The notes under the pieces: generated by a model
The model's database searches: none
What the model was told of the DNA's origin: nothing
Seen by the model: the letters and a program-made list of their open reading frames with translations, nothing else
DNA from: a virus
Virus record (IMG/VR): IMGVR_UViG_3300034037_000036
Span: 1 to 64,000 of that record
Strand: one strand, 5' to 3'
Length of the DNA: 64,000 nt
Part shown: positions 36,451-44,374 of the stretch, piece by piece
How positions within the stretch are numbered: position 1 is the first letter of the stretch
Layout of the letters: each line of letters opens with the position of its first letter
Made by a program: the position numbers and the translations under genes

Positions 36451-36683
36451 TTAGAAAATTTTTCTGAAGCTATTGTACCTAAACCAGCTAATATTATTGT
36501 GATGATACCATCATAAATATATTCATCAATTTTAAAATTAAACATTAAATTCATTAATGTTATAATCGTGATTAAAAACATACCAATTATTGTAACTAAT
36601 CTTTTGCTGGAAATTTTTTTATCCTTGTCTAATAAGGATTCTACTATTTTATCTTTAATATTTTCAAGTTTCAAAAATCCCAT
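36447..36683 (-). CDS. holin-like small membrane protein
   Basis: A 78-aa protein from ATG 36683, with an in-frame TTG directly before it. A basic region DKDKKISSKRLV is followed by two hydrophobic segments (TIIGMFLITIITLMNLMF and YDGIITIILAGLGTIA) and a SEKFSK end. A charged start, KISSKR and two membrane helices is a pattern I know from holin-like and other small membrane proteins of Bacteroidota phages. No endolysin gene is adjacent, so the lysis role is unproven. Confidence 0.5.
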   Translation of the reverse strand: MGFLKLENIKDKIVESLLDKDKKISSKRLVTIIGMFLITIITLMNLMFNFKIDEYIYDGIITIILAGLGTIASEKFSK

Positions 36684-36770
36684 CAACTATAAATATATTA
36701 AATAATTGAAAGAAACGATTATTTTTTTTTTGTATTTTTATGATATTGAACATAAATTAATTAAAAAAAT

Positions 36771-36884
36771 ATGAAGGCGGGAATGTTAAATCCAAATTTA
36801 ATTAAAATAATTAGTGAAGAAAATAAGATTGGTATGAAAGAAATAATTATTGAAGAAATAAATAAATTATTTAAATCAAGTTGA
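36771..36884 (+). CDS. 37-residue peptide with IIxEEI helix
   Basis: A small frame MKAGMLNPNLIKIISEENKI followed by GMKEIIIEEINKLFKSS, verified codon by codon. It contains two copies of the amphipathic I-I-x-E-E motif that heads several larger proteins in this window. It overlaps the end of the minus-strand gene at 36876 by nine bases. It is short, so it could be a coincidence. The clean start, composition and motif make it worth keeping. Confidence 0.35.
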   Translation: MKAGMLNPNLIKIISEENKIGMKEIIIEEINKLFKSS

Positions 36885-37340
36885 TAAAATATCAAATCTA
36901 ATAATTAGCAAAATATTAAATATTAACCCAATTAAAAAAAATATTGTTCTATTCACAGGTGTCATATATTTAGTTAATATTGCAGTTGATGTAGTGCTTT
37001 GATCAAACCACTTTTTATCATATATTGGTTTTTTCTTTCCTAATTTTTTATCAATTAAATTTCTATAATAATAAATTATACCATTATGTATGAAACTAAA
37101 CATAAGCATATATGATACTGGTATTATAAACAACATAATTCCTTCATAATAATAATAGAAATTTAATAATGTTAATGATACAATAAATATCATTCTTTGA
37201 ACTGAAAATAATGGGTGTAATTCTATTGAGGATAATTTATCTTTTTTATTATAATTTGCTTTATAAAACCATAAAAAAGATTCTCTATAACCTTCTAAAA
37301 AAGAAAATAACATAAATAATATTAATGTTAATAAAATCAT
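36876..37340 (-). CDS. multi-pass membrane protein, unknown
   Basis: A 154-aa hydrophobic protein with four likely transmembrane segments (~1-15, ~48-65, ~68-85, ~130-150), separated by short basic loops (NYNKKDK, DKKLGKKKPIYDKKW). No signal peptide or recognised family. Its start overlaps the stop of the 88-aa membrane gene by four bases, so the two could form a membrane pair. Confidence 0.6.
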   Translation of the reverse strand: MILLTLILFMLFSFLEGYRESFLWFYKANYNKKDKLSSIELHPLFSVQRMIFIVSLTLLNFYYYYEGIMLFIIPVSYMLMFSFIHNGIIYYYRNLIDKKLGKKKPIYDKKWFDQSTTSTAILTKYMTPVNRTIFFLIGLIFNILLIIRFDILST

Positions 37341-37603
37341 TTTTTCTTTTTAGATTTATAGTCTCTTATAGGATTTATTATTAGTCCATATATTATCATA
37401 ATAAAAGAGAATCCAACAATATAAAGTGTTGGTATAATAGCAACATATAATGCCCAATCATTATAACCTTCTGAAAAATTATATAATAATTTATGAATGG
37501 TAAGAAATAATATTGCTAATATAAATGATGATAACAATCTACCAATATTGGACATATATAAAAATTTAATTTTATCAGAGATGTTTTTTTTAGTTTTAGC
37601 CAT
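37337..37603 (-). CDS. two-pass membrane protein, unknown
   Basis: An 88-aa protein. A lysine-rich start MAKTKKNISDK is followed by two transmembrane segments (LLSSFILAILFLTIHKLLY and LYVAIIPTLYIVGFSFIMII) and a basic tail DYKSKKKK. The size and topology would suit a holin or antiholin, but nothing specific is seen. It is coupled to the downstream four-pass membrane gene. Confidence 0.55.
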   Translation of the reverse strand: MAKTKKNISDKIKFLYMSNIGRLLSSFILAILFLTIHKLLYNFSEGYNDWALYVAIIPTLYIVGFSFIMIIYGLIINPIRDYKSKKKK

Positions 37604-37633
37604 AATAAAATATTATTAATATATTATTAATTT

Positions 37634-37686
37634 GAGAAATGGTTTCTCATATTATATCAATTATTTTATTACACCAAATATTGGTG
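37634..37686. other. two short hairpins in a 127-base gap
   Basis: GAGAAA / TTTCTC (37634-37648) and CACCAA / TTGGTG (37672-37686), each with a three-base loop. They lie between two minus-strand genes. There is no T run on the minus strand, so transcription termination is uncertain. They may protect RNA ends. Confidence 0.35.
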
Positions 37687-37730
37687 ATTAAAATTTTTAT
37701 GAAATAAATATGAAAAAATATATTTTATTT

Positions 37731-37970
37731 TTACATTTCTTCTCCAGTCAAGAAATCATCCATTCTTTTGTCAATATTAACCTCTTCTGCTGCTTCTTCT
37801 ATGTTTTCTTCTTTTTCTACAGCTTCTTCATTTTTTTCAGCTAAACAATCTGGACAATCGCTTATTTTAAAATTTTCTAATGGATTAGCTTGTTCTTCTG
37901 TTAATATTCTTTTAACAACATTTTCTACAATAAGTTCTAATGTAGCTAAATTAATTTTTTTTACTTTCAT
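37731..37970 (-). CDS. small acidic protein with helical leader
   Basis: A 79-aa protein. The leader helix ATLELIVENVVKRILTEEQ is followed by a CPDC pair (possible metal or redox site) and a glutamate-rich stretch EEAVEKEENIEEAAEEV. It ends DKRMDDFLTGEEM. It resembles other tagged small proteins in this window. Function unknown; an internal head protein is one possibility because of the acidic composition. Confidence 0.5.
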   Translation of the reverse strand: MKVKKINLATLELIVENVVKRILTEEQANPLENFKISDCPDCLAEKNEEAVEKEENIEEAAEEVNIDKRMDDFLTGEEM

Positions 37971-37998
37971 TTTTTTAGTTTTATTAAAATGTTATACT

Positions 37999-38673
37999 TT
38001 AAATTTTACCAGGTCCTAGATATACATATTTAAAATGTGGATTTTTCCATACTTTACCACCAGCTGCTATTTTAGCAATTCTATCTAAAATTAGTAATTT
38101 ATGGTTAATATCATATTTATTTGCTGACGGTTTTCTTTTAGGTAAATACTTGTAAACAGTTTCTTTATCAATTTCTTTCCACCCATCATCTTCTAAAACA
38201 GAATATGAAGATTTGGCATCTTTTGCATTTATTGGCATATATAATCCACTTTTTCCAGCCAATATCAAATCATAACCAGTAAATTTTTGAAATTCGCCTT
38301 TTCTTTTTTCAGGTACAAAACTTTCATCGCCACTTTTTCTTCTAACAGCTTCAGTATATGTTTCACCAAAATTAAATAAGAAAAGATTATTTTTAAACAA
38401 TTTTCCATATAACGGATTTGGAACTTTTTCACCATTTTCATCAACAATAAATTTGTTTAATCTTACTGGTGAAGTATAATATACATAAGCAAATGTGTTT
38501 TTTGAAGGTTCGTCTTTAAACAAATCAAAAAAATCAATTATTTCTTTTGATACTTTTTCAGCTTCATTTTTGGGTTTATCTTCTGATACCCCTTCAGCAT
38601 TACCATTTTCATCTTCTTGAATGATAATGGCATTTTTAAGTATCTCTTCCATAAATAATTTATAATCTTCCAT
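37999..38673 (-). CDS. unknown protein, possible virion component
   Basis: A 224-aa protein. The first ~50 residues are helical and acidic (DYKLFMEEILKNAIII, then EDENGNAEGVSEDKPKNEAE). The rest is a well-ordered domain with FAYVYYTSPVRLNKFIVD, NPLYGKLFKNNLFLFNFG and LLILDRIAKIAAGGKVWKN. The domain looks conserved but I cannot name it. A copy of the candidate phage promoter motif is 34 bases upstream. Confidence 0.55.
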   Translation of the reverse strand: MEDYKLFMEEILKNAIIIQEDENGNAEGVSEDKPKNEAEKVSKEIIDFFDLFKDEPSKNTFAYVYYTSPVRLNKFIVDENGEKVPNPLYGKLFKNNLFLFNFGETYTEAVRRKSGDESFVPEKRKGEFQKFTGYDLILAGKSGLYMPINAKDAKSSYSVLEDDGWKEIDKETVYKYLPKRKPSANKYDINHKLLILDRIAKIAAGGKVWKNPHFKYVYLGPGKI

Positions 38674-38706
38674 TTTTATAATTTTTTATTTTAAAATATA
38701 ATAATT

Positions 38707-38726
38707 GGTTATCTATACTATAAATA
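38707..38726 (-). promoter_or_regulatory. candidate phage promoter motif, copy 6
   Basis: On the minus strand TATTTATAGTATAGATAACC, 34-53 bases before the ATG at 38673 and just after the terminator of the upstream minus-strand gene. Confidence 0.45.
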
Positions 38727-38732
38727 TAAAAT

Positions 38733-38760
38733 TAAAAAAAAACCGCCATAAAAGGCGGTT
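38733..38760 (-). terminator. intrinsic terminator (minus strand)
   Basis: AACCGCC / GGCGGTT stem with a six-base loop. On the minus strand it is followed by a run of T, ending the transcript of the UVR-motif gene at 38785. Confidence 0.8.
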
Positions 38761-38784
38761 AAAAAATGGTATTAAATTTTAAAT

Positions 38785-39126
38785 CTATGTTGATTTTGAA
38801 GATTTTAATGAATCAATTTTTTCTTTAATCTCAGCAGCTTTCCTATAATCTTCCCTAGACACAGCTTCATTAAGTTCCTTTTCAAGCATTTGTATTTTGT
38901 TTTTTTCAATAAATTCATTTTTAAATGTTTTAAGTTCTTCAATAATATTATCAATTGTTTCTTCATTTAATTCACCATTAAATTTAATTACCAATTTTTT
39001 TTCTGTTTTGTTTTCTATGTTAAATGGTGAAATATTAAAAAAAGGATCATTAAAAAAATTTAAGAAAGGATTGAATGTTGAAAAATGCTCATTTAAAATT
39101 AAAATTTCTGGTTTTTTTCTTTCCAT
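38785..39126 (-). CDS. UVR-motif protein
   Basis: A 113-aa protein from ATG 39126; an in-frame TTG is two codons upstream. The C-terminal ~40 residues (MLEKELNEAVSREDYRKAAE, then IKEKIDSLKS) are a clear UVR helical hairpin, as in UvrB/UvrC and McsA where it mediates protein contacts. The N-terminal part (FNPFLNFFNDPFFNISPF) is aromatic and beta-like and resembles no repair domain I know. It is a single-gene unit ending in a strong terminator. A repair link is only suggested by the motif. Confidence 0.6.
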   Translation of the reverse strand: MERKKPEILILNEHFSTFNPFLNFFNDPFFNISPFNIENKTEKKLVIKFNGELNEETIDNIIEELKTFKNEFIEKNKIQMLEKELNEAVSREDYRKAAEIKEKIDSLKSSKST

Positions 39127-39238
39127 AGGCAAACATTTTTTTTTATGTTATTATTTTTAATAAAACATTAATCAATAATTGTGCAATAATATATAATAAG
39201 AAAAATTGTCAATAATTTAACAGTCAAATTTACAGATT

Positions 39239-41434
39239 ATGATAAAAGTATTAGTTGTTCCAAGTGATAAAGCGGGTGTTGGTTATCATCGTTCAATATC
39301 TGGTCATGTATATCTTAATAAAAAATATGGGGATTTATTTAAGGTGGACATAACATATGATTTTAATATAAACAATATTGATTTTATAAAACAATATGAT
39401 ATAATACATTATCATAGAACATTAGGTTCTTATGAAGATATGGAAAACACGCTTAAAACCCTTGATGATTTGGGAATAGTAACAATAATGGATATTGATG
39501 ATTACTGGGAGCCTAGTAAGGAACATCCTGCATATCATTCTATAAAAATGAATAATATTGATAAAAAGATATTAAATAATATAAAAATTGCAAGAAATGT
39601 AACAACCACAACTGATATTTTCAAAGAAGAAATTGAAAAATATAATAAAAATGTTTTTGTTATTCCAAATGCAGTAGATGATGAAGAAAAGCAATTTATC
39701 AGCAATCCAGTTGAGAGTGATAAAATAAGAATTGGTTGGCTTGGTGGTTCTTGTTATGATGAAGACACTGAAGTATTGACAAATTATGGTTGGATGAAAT
39801 TCAAAGACCTTATGGGTCATGAAAAGGTGGCTACATTGGATAAAGAAAGTGGAAATATTGAATATCAAACACCAGTAAGATTTATTAAGGAAGATTATAA
39901 TGGTGTTCTTAATGTAGGAAGGAATAATTATATTGATTACAGGGTTACACCAAACCATAATATGTTTGTTTGTTTAAGAGGTGAAAAAGAATTTAAATTA
40001 ATTGAATCTGAAAAAGTTCATAAGAAAAGTTTAAGGTTTAAAACTACTGGGAATTGGGAAGGTGATGAATATGAAAAATTTCCATTTTTAACTTTTGGTG
40101 ATAGGAATGAAAAATTTGAAATGGATGATATGATGATATTATACGGTTTCTTTTTATGGTGTGGTGAATTTAAAAAAATAAATGATGATAAGTGTATTAA
40201 GTTTGAAGATAAAACAAATCATATTCATTTAAAAAGAATTATAAAAAAATATTTTGATTCTGATATACCAGTTATTTTTGAACCCAAAGTAGTTAGATTT
40301 TTTGAAGAGATAAATAATAAAAATAAAAGAATACCAAGAGATTTCTTAAATATTTTTTCTAAAAAACATTTGGAAAAAATATTATATGGTTATAAAATTG
40401 CTTGTGGTGATGTTATTAAAGATGTAGATAATTTATATACAAAGGAATCAAGGTTAGCTGATGATTTTCAAGAATTGTTATTTAAATTAGGTGAACATAC
40501 CATAAAATCCAAAAAGAAAGAGAAAATTGATGGTTTATTATATTATAAACTTATAAGTGTAAAAAATGATAAAGATTATGTAACTTTAAAACCATCCCAA
40601 CAAAAAGAGGTTGAATATAACGGAAAAATATATTGTGTTGAAGTTCCAAACCACATTCTTTATGTGAGGAGAAATGGAAAACCTTATTGGTGTGGTAATA
40701 GTCATTTAAAAGATTTGGAAATACTTAATGGTGTTGTATCAAAATTTAGAAAAGAAGGATTGTTAGATAAAGTTCAGTTTGTTTTATGCGGTTTCGATAC
40801 AAGAGGATATATTACATTTCTTGATAAAAAAACTGGTAAACAACATAAGAGAAAAATAAAACCTGAAGAAAGTGTTTGGTATAAATATGAAAAAATATTT
40901 ACAGATAATTATTCAACAGTTTCAGATAGATATAAAAAGTTTTTAATGGAGTTTAAGAATGAAGAATATGATGATGTTGATAATGAACCTTATAGAAGAG
41001 TTTGGACAAAACCAATAACAAGATATGCAGAAAATTATAATTTATTTGATATTTCATTAGCTCCGCTTGTGGAAAACAAATTTAATAAAATGAAATCTCA
41101 ATTAAAGGTTATTGAAGCTGGTGTACACAAAAAGGCTTTAGTTGCACAAAATTTTGGACCATATACTATTGATATTATCAATGGTTTTGTAAAATCCAAT
41201 AATAAAAAAATGCAATCATATTATTCAGATGAGGGAAATGGTATTTTAATTGATACTAGTAAAAATCATAAGGATTGGTTTAGACATCTTAAATATTTGG
41301 TGGAGAATAAAGATTATATAAATATACTTGGAGAAAATCTTTATAAGACAGTTAAAGGTAAATATACATTGGATTCTGTTACAGATATTAGAAAAGATTA
41401 TTATATTAAATTGTATGAAAAAAATAAAAAATGA
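39239..41434 (+). CDS. glycosyltransferase (GT4-like) interrupted by an intein
   Basis: A 731-aa precursor: a ~415-aa extein and a 316-aa intein. The extein is a GT-B glycosyltransferase of the phage type: VLVVPSDKAGVGYHRS at the start, IIHYHRTLGSYEDM, TIMDIDDYWEP, then IRIGWLGGS joined after splicing to SHLKDLEILNG. The second Rossmann half has LFDISLAPLVENKFNKMKSQ, LKVIEAGVHKKALVAQNFG and a nucleotide-sugar site around EAG. Its likely job is to glycosylate phage or host components. The intein breaks a GGS-S loop of the C-terminal Rossmann fold that should be needed for nucleotide-sugar binding, so the precursor is probably inactive. It starts a glycosyltransferase-rich region. Confidence 0.85.
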   Translation: MIKVLVVPSDKAGVGYHRSISGHVYLNKKYGDLFKVDITYDFNINNIDFIKQYDIIHYHRTLGSYEDMENTLKTLDDLGIVTIMDIDDYWEPSKEHPAYHSIKMNNIDKKILNNIKIARNVTTTTDIFKEEIEKYNKNVFVIPNAVDDEEKQFISNPVESDKIRIGWLGGSCYDEDTEVLTNYGWMKFKDLMGHEKVATLDKESGNIEYQTPVRFIKEDYNGVLNVGRNNYIDYRVTPNHNMFVCLRGEKEFKLIESEKVHKKSLRFKTTGNWEGDEYEKFPFLTFGDRNEKFEMDDMMILYGFFLWCGEFKKINDDKCIKFEDKTNHIHLKRIIKKYFDSDIPVIFEPKVVRFFEEINNKNKRIPRDFLNIFSKKHLEKILYGYKIACGDVIKDVDNLYTKESRLADDFQELLFKLGEHTIKSKKKEKIDGLLYYKLISVKNDKDYVTLKPSQQKEVEYNGKIYCVEVPNHILYVRRNGKPYWCGNSHLKDLEILNGVVSKFRKEGLLDKVQFVLCGFDTRGYITFLDKKTGKQHKRKIKPEESVWYKYEKIFTDNYSTVSDRYKKFLMEFKNEEYDDVDNEPYRRVWTKPITRYAENYNLFDISLAPLVENKFNKMKSQLKVIEAGVHKKALVAQNFGPYTIDIINGFVKSNNKKMQSYYSDEGNGILIDTSKNHKDWFRHLKYLVENKDYINILGENLYKTVKGKYTLDSVTDIRKDYYIKLYEKNKK
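39752..40699 (+). other. intein 1 (in glycosyltransferase), 316 aa
   Basis: Residues 172-487 of the precursor. It starts CYDEDTEVLTNYGWMKFKDL (block A, Cys1). Block B is YRVTPNHNMFV with the TxxH pair. It ends HILYVRRNGKPYWCGN, and the +1 residue is Ser. The penultimate residue is Gly instead of the usual His. The central ~200 residues look like a LAGLIDADG endonuclease, with ILYGFFLWCGEF and ILYGYKIACGDV at the places of the two motifs. In both, the catalytic acid is replaced by Cys. Splicing is probably kept; cleavage activity is probably lost. Confidence 0.85.
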
Positions 41435-41466
41435 ATTATTTTTTATGGTATTTTTGAAAATAAAAA

Positions 41467-42021
41467 ATGTTGACAGAACAAGAGATTAAATTAGAATCTG
41501 AAAAGTATTTTAAGAATGGAATAAAATATGGGGCATTAACGGAAGATTTGATAAATGACTTTGGAATTAAATTAATGAAAAGCCCCCTTTTTTCTACAGC
41601 TGATCAACCCTGTTCATATGAGGGTGGTTTAATATTATTTTTAAATAAAACAGCTGAATATTCTTATAGATGTGGTAAAATGTTGGATATTGGTGATGAT
41701 AATTTAAATTCATTAGCTAAAGTATCATTATTGCATTATATTGGGAGATGTTTTTTCTTTAAAAAAGTTAATAATGAATGGAAATTAAATAAAGGGATAT
41801 TATATGAATATAATGATAATTTAATGGCATTAACAACTATCAATTATACAATAAATTTATGCTTAAAATATGGGATAAAATTGAATGATTATGAATATGA
41901 AGCAATTGTTAATGTAGATAAAGAATCTTATCAGGACAAATTTTATGGTGGTATCATATCAAGACTTCTTAAAATTGGAAGAGAAATGGCTATAACCAAA
42001 CTTAAAATGGATGGTAAATGA
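41467..42021 (+). CDS. degenerate HD-domain protein
   Basis: A 184-aa protein that follows the layout of HD-type hydrolases (an EGGLLEHSL-like helix, then LLHDIxK, then a late helix with D). The metal ligands are missing: PCSYEGGLILFLNKTAEYS lacks the first His, and LLHYIGRCFFFKK has Tyr for the Asp of the HD pair. The rest of the fold appears intact (YNDNLMALTTINYTINLCLK). I infer a non-enzymatic protein, perhaps structural or nucleotide-binding. Its stop overlaps the next start. Confidence 0.5.
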   Translation: MLTEQEIKLESEKYFKNGIKYGALTEDLINDFGIKLMKSPLFSTADQPCSYEGGLILFLNKTAEYSYRCGKMLDIGDDNLNSLAKVSLLHYIGRCFFFKKVNNEWKLNKGILYEYNDNLMALTTINYTINLCLKYGIKLNDYEYEAIVNVDKESYQDKFYGGIISRLLKIGREMAITKLKMDGK

Positions 42022-42875
42022 AAAAAATTAAATCACTAATAACGGCTTTTTTTATGGGTATTAAAAAGATAGAAGATAAAATAACTTCAAACAATGATTC
42101 TGATGTATTATATAGAGAAGATATAAATGCGAACAGACTATCAGATGCTTTGCTCAGAGGTGAATTAACTGAAGAGGTTAAAAAATTAAGATGGAGAATA
42201 TATAAAATATTATCTTATTATGATGAAAAAGATTTTGTAATAAAGGGTTATGATGAAAATGACATCCCTATAATTGAAGCTAAAAAGAAAACTGTTAATA
42301 TTAAGAAATTAAACATATACAAAGATGATAACGATATAGAAATGATAATTAAAAATGTAAATTATTATTCAGGGGTTTCAGATGCTTCAGGGAATGAAAA
42401 ATTAGATTTAATTGGGATGGAAAATGAAACAAAGTCAAATACTAAAATAGAAATTGAATATAATTCATTACCCAAGTTCAATTTAGAAGAATATATAGAA
42501 AAAATGGTGGTTAAGAAAAAGGGTGAATCTTATATAAATGAATTATATGTTAATAAGTATGAAAAATGTGAATATAGGAGGCGTGATAAATTATTTTTAT
42601 CTGAAATTAAGAAAATTAAAGATAATAATTTTAAAAGTAGTATAACTGATATTAAAAAAATAAAATTTATTTCAGATTTTTCAGATTTAAAAGTTAAATT
42701 ATTACATGAATTTGAATTTGATATTATAAAGTTAATTGATGTAATAGAATATGATTATTGGTATATAATTAGACTTGAATCAAAAGAAGGGGAAATATTT
42801 AATAGAGCTATATATGAAGATTACATAAATAAAGAATTAGAGGAAAAATATAAATTAAAGGCTAGAAAAAAATAA
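42018..42875 (+). CDS. unknown protein, possible virion-associated
   Basis: A 285-aa protein starting MKKIKSLITAFFMGIKKIED. The segment RLSDALLRGELTEEVKKLRW, then RIYKILSYYDEKDF, recalls conserved uncharacterised proteins of T4-type phages of Bacteroidota and marine hosts (memory only). The middle is lysine-rich, and the end is beta-rich with YDYWYIIRLESKEGEIF. It overlaps the degenerate HD gene. No membrane segment or enzyme motif is seen. Confidence 0.55.
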   Translation: MKKIKSLITAFFMGIKKIEDKITSNNDSDVLYREDINANRLSDALLRGELTEEVKKLRWRIYKILSYYDEKDFVIKGYDENDIPIIEAKKKTVNIKKLNIYKDDNDIEMIIKNVNYYSGVSDASGNEKLDLIGMENETKSNTKIEIEYNSLPKFNLEEYIEKMVVKKKGESYINELYVNKYEKCEYRRRDKLFLSEIKKIKDNNFKSSITDIKKIKFISDFSDLKVKLLHEFEFDIIKLIDVIEYDYWYIIRLESKEGEIFNRAIYEDYINKELEEKYKLKARKK

Positions 42876-42877
42876 TA

Positions 42878-43276
42878 TTATTTTTCATCTTCTTTATTTT
42901 TCTTTTTTACTATTTTAAAACCCAATACAACTAACCATTTGTTTAACAACAAAACCAAGTCATCTAAAAAGACTTGTACCACAATGAATGAATATATTAT
43001 ATATATCAATTGTTGATAATATCTTATTGGATCAGCAAACAAAATCGGGATATATCTTATTATTTCCAATATTGCTAATACAGTTCCTATTAACCAAACA
43101 CCTTTTGTTCTCCCTTTTTTCCTAACAGGTGAAAAGAACCAATTAATCCAATTAAAATTTTCTGAAAAATATAATCCATACGAAACCAATATCACAATTA
43201 ACATATATTCATAATCTAAATTTTTGATAAATTCAGTTATTGTTTGTGATATTAGTTCAGTTCCTAATTCTTTCAT
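42878..43276 (-). CDS. multi-pass membrane protein (holin-like?)
   Basis: A 132-aa protein with three or four transmembrane segments (~23-37, ~62-80, ~86-118) and a lysine-rich C-terminus (IVKKKNKEDEK). The basic cytoplasmic loop SPVRKKGRTKG follows the positive-inside rule. Its size fits a large holin, but no lysis gene is adjacent. It is convergent with the 285-aa gene with a two-base gap and has its own candidate promoter. Confidence 0.55.
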   Translation of the reverse strand: MKELGTELISQTITEFIKNLDYEYMLIVILVSYGLYFSENFNWINWFFSPVRKKGRTKGVWLIGTVLAILEIIRYIPILFADPIRYYQQLIYIIYSFIVVQVFLDDLVLLLNKWLVVLGFKIVKKKNKEDEK

Positions 43277-43295
43277 TATGAATTTTAATGTTTGA

Positions 43296-43320
43296 TATTA
43301 ATAGCTTCTAATATTAAATA
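43296..43320 (-). promoter_or_regulatory. candidate phage promoter motif, copy 7
   Basis: On the minus strand TATTTAATATTAGAAGC followed by TATTAATA, 20-44 bases before the ATG at 43276. The 79 bases from here to 43399 hold no other recognised signal except a partial host-type CATATTTG. Confidence 0.5.
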
Positions 43321-43399
43321 TTTAACAAAATTCAATTACATATTTGTTATTATATTTATTTTTAATTTAAGTTTTAAGAATAAATAAAAAGATTTATTT

Positions 43400-44005
43400 A
43401 TGGTAAGATTAGGAATATCATTAAATGACGTAATGAGAGATTTTATTGGTCAATTGGAATATGTATATATGAAATATTATGACAATGATTTTGAAATTGA
43501 TTATGATACTATAGTTGATTTTGATAACTTACATAAATATTTTAATTTTAAAACAAAAAAAGAATTTTATAAATTTATTTATGAGGATGCACCATTGGAA
43601 GTTTTTGGTCATGCATCTCAAAAACACGATAATTTATTTAATGATTTTAATAATTTTATATTGGATATTGAAGATTTTGAAGAACCATTGGACGTAATTG
43701 TTGTTAGTAGAGAATTTTCCACATCAATACCATCAACATATTTTTTTCTATCAAAAGTTTTATGTAAATCAAATAAAGTAATTTTCTATAAAGAATATGA
43801 AGATGTTTGGAAACATGTTGATATATTGATTACAGCAAATCCAATAGAGATTAGTAATAAACCAATAGATAAGGTAGTAATTAAATCATTAATGCCATAT
43901 AATAAAAATATTATTGCGGATTATACATTAGAAGATGTTAGAGAATTTTTTAATGATTATAAATTTAGAAATAAAATAATAGAAGAAAAAAAATTATTAT
44001 CATGA
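43400..44005 (+). CDS. HAD-like protein with lost catalytic Asp
   Basis: A 201-aa protein with the order of a small HAD phosphatase: a first strand RLGISLNDVMRDF where active enzymes have IGLDIDGVLADF, a cap-like helical part (~50-80), VIVVSREFSTSIPSTYFFLS (motif II Ser/Thr strand) and VDILITANPIEISNKP (motif IV region). The two nucleophile aspartates read Ser and Asn. It is therefore probably not a phosphatase. Homologous-looking proteins sit near glycosyltransferases in related phages as I remember them. It overlaps the next gene by four bases. Confidence 0.45.
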   Translation: MVRLGISLNDVMRDFIGQLEYVYMKYYDNDFEIDYDTIVDFDNLHKYFNFKTKKEFYKFIYEDAPLEVFGHASQKHDNLFNDFNNFILDIEDFEEPLDVIVVSREFSTSIPSTYFFLSKVLCKSNKVIFYKEYEDVWKHVDILITANPIEISNKPIDKVVIKSLMPYNKNIIADYTLEDVREFFNDYKFRNKIIEEKKLLS

Positions 44006-44346
44006 TCAAATCAGGAAATTATTCATTTTATTTTGATTTAGAAAGAATGAATGAAGTAATTCATAACAGAGAAGATTTAAAAGCTGGATGTATTGAAGAT
44101 GTTACTGAATATATTAAATATGATTCAGAAGGAAAGGTATTAAATAAAACAATAATTAAAAAGAAAAAACATAAAGAAGAATTATATGATGGTCCATTAT
44201 ATGAAATGATTTCAAATATGATATTTGCTTTAATGGGAATGGACTATGATGATGATACTATAAATATAGATTTTGAAAATATGAGTTTTAATAATAAACT
44301 AATTTTTAACACATTGTTAAATTTAGGAATAATAAAATATAAATAA
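44002..44346 (+). CDS. unknown small protein
   Basis: A 114-aa protein. A beta-like start (NYSFYFDLERMNEVI) is followed by a basic loop (NKTIIKKKKHKEELYDG) and a helical acidic end (FALMGMDYDDDTINIDF, then NTLLNLGIIKYK). Translation is coupled to the HAD-like gene. No family is recognised. Confidence 0.55.
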   Translation: MIKSGNYSFYFDLERMNEVIHNREDLKAGCIEDVTEYIKYDSEGKVLNKTIIKKKKHKEELYDGPLYEMISNMIFALMGMDYDDDTINIDFENMSFNNKLIFNTLLNLGIIKYK

Positions 44347-44374
44347 ACATAACTTAAAATAAAACTTTTAAAAT

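Noticed and set aside
41467-42021. Active HD phosphohydrolase
   Set aside because: The ligands of the HD pair and the preceding His are absent, so an enzymatic call is not supported.
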